Assembly: GCA_015068225.1 (NCBI GenBank)
Contig: SVKX01000003.1
Span: 1-64,000, forward strand
Reading direction: 5' to 3'
Origin: Oscillospiraceae bacterium
GTDB lineage: Bacteria > Bacillota > Clostridia > Oscillospirales > Oscillospiraceae
Length of the DNA: 64,000 nucleotides
Shown: positions 63,559 through 64,000 of the stretch, in pieces
How positions within the stretch are numbered: the stretch's first letter is position 1
Layout of the letters: every line of letters starts with the position of its first letter
The notes under the pieces: generated by a model
The model's input: only the letters and a program-made list of their open reading frames with translations
Told to the model about the DNA's origin: nothing
Databases searched by the model: none
Made by a program: the position numbers and the translations under genes

Positions 63559-64000
63559 TTATTTCTTTCCGCTGAGGGCATATTCTGCCTTCAGCTTTGC
63601 GTCAGAGCGGATGCACAGATAGACAACCACGGCCACCATAGCCACTACGGCGATCAGGCCGGGAACAAACCCTGCGCCCAGGCTGCCTGTGGTGATCAGC
63701 GTGCCGATCTGATAGACACAGAAGGCCACGGTAAAGCCGGTGCCCAGCTGCAGGGCGATACCGCCAAACAGCCACTTTTTGTTTTTGATTTCCGCGTTCA
63801 TGGCACCCATGGCGGCAAAGCAGGGAGGAGTAAACAGGTTGAACATGAGATATGCCAGCGCCGCCACTTTGGTCAGGCGGTACATGGCATCCACCACCTC
63901 GTTGCCGCTTTCAAATTCCAGATCGTCATTGACGGCAAAGCCATAGCAAACTGCCAGGGTACCCACCACATTTTCCTTGGCGATAAAGCCGGTGACAGCG
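63559..64000 (-). CDS. feoB: Ferrous iron transporter FeoB, C-terminal part
   Basis: The last 146 codons of feoB; the gene continues beyond the right edge, so the G-domain is not seen. Visible are the conserved GFIAKENVVGTL segment of the second membrane Gate domain, the motif NLFTPPCFAAMGA, and three or four hydrophobic helices ending in a short basic tail. FeoB imports Fe2+ through the membrane using GTP. Confidence 0.93.
   Translation of the reverse strand, partial: AVTGFIAKENVVGTLAVCYGFAVNDDLEFESGNEVVDAMYRLTKVAALAYLMFNLFTPPCFAAMGAMNAEIKNKKWLFGGIALQLGTGFTVAFCVYQIGTLITTGSLGAGFVPGLIAVVAMVAVVVYLCIRSDAKLKAEYALSGKK

Overview
The window is a high-GC, gene-dense chromosomal segment from a spore-forming Clostridia, most likely the Oscillospiraceae/Oscillospirales group. 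Reasons: sporulation genes (spoVT, spoIIE, a DUF421/DUF4363 pair), the Firmicutes order rimP-nusA-ylxR-ylxQ-infB-rbfA-nrnA-truB-ribF-rpsO-pnp, a CIRCE-controlled hrcA-grpE-dnaK-dnaJ cluster, AGGAGG-type ribosome-binding sites and frequent GTG/TTG starts. I see no rRNA, tRNA, CRISPR array or complete prophage.

Layout: (1) 1-1620 is an AT-rich islet with two foreign genes (a uracil-DNA-glycosylase-fold protein and a Toprim protein). It lies between a 56-bp fragment of spoVT and the intact spoVT gene and looks like accretion of integrative DNA at an attachment site. (2) 1636-6175 holds spoVT, murI, udk, a YhcH-family gene, a DUF3810 metalloprotease-like gene and rsmG. (3) 6267-11194 is the heat-shock cluster under two overlapping CIRCE operators, with REP-like repeats around dnaK and dnaJ. 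(4) 11474-21427 is mixed metabolism: dCMP deaminase, spore membrane proteins, GluQRS, a sugar nucleotidyltransferase, thiN, a P-type ATPase, a MocR regulator and an ADP-ribosylglycohydrolase-like protein. (5) 21475-32397 is the translation/RNA operon from rimP to pnp, with several structured leaders. (6) 32556-41680 holds spoIIE, a CYTH protein, an exonuclease, an aminotransferase, lepA-hemW and rpoD. (7) 41781-49625 is a six-gene export operon: three different lipoprotein membrane-fusion adaptors, one large FtsX-type permease and two ATPases, the second with an AbrB-like tail. (8) 49667-63083 is a DUF2207-like membrane protein followed by a nine-gene purine operon (purE-C-F-M-N-O-H'-D-L, minus strand) behind a ZTP riboswitch. 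(9) 63385-64000 is a FeoB-associated Cys-rich protein and the 3' end of feoB.

The purine operon makes IMP with two unusual parts. PurF lacks the N-terminal nucleophile cysteine of the glutaminase domain. The usual bifunctional PurH is split into a stand-alone AICAR transformylase and an archaeal-type PurO IMP cyclohydrolase. The ZTP riboswitch senses the substrate of that transformylase step, so regulation matches content.

At least four families of short interspersed palindromic repeats sit in untranslated regions: family A (TGTCATTGCGAGGAGC..., 3 copies), family B (TGTCATYCTGAGCG..., 2 copies), family C (GGCTCCCCC..., 3 copies) and family D (AATTGACRATTGACA..., 1 copy). The best candidates for new biology are the UDG-like/Toprim islet at the spoVT site, the triple-adaptor exporter with the AbrB-tailed ATPase, the cysteine-less PurF, and an ADP-ribosylglycohydrolase homologue with altered metal-site residues.
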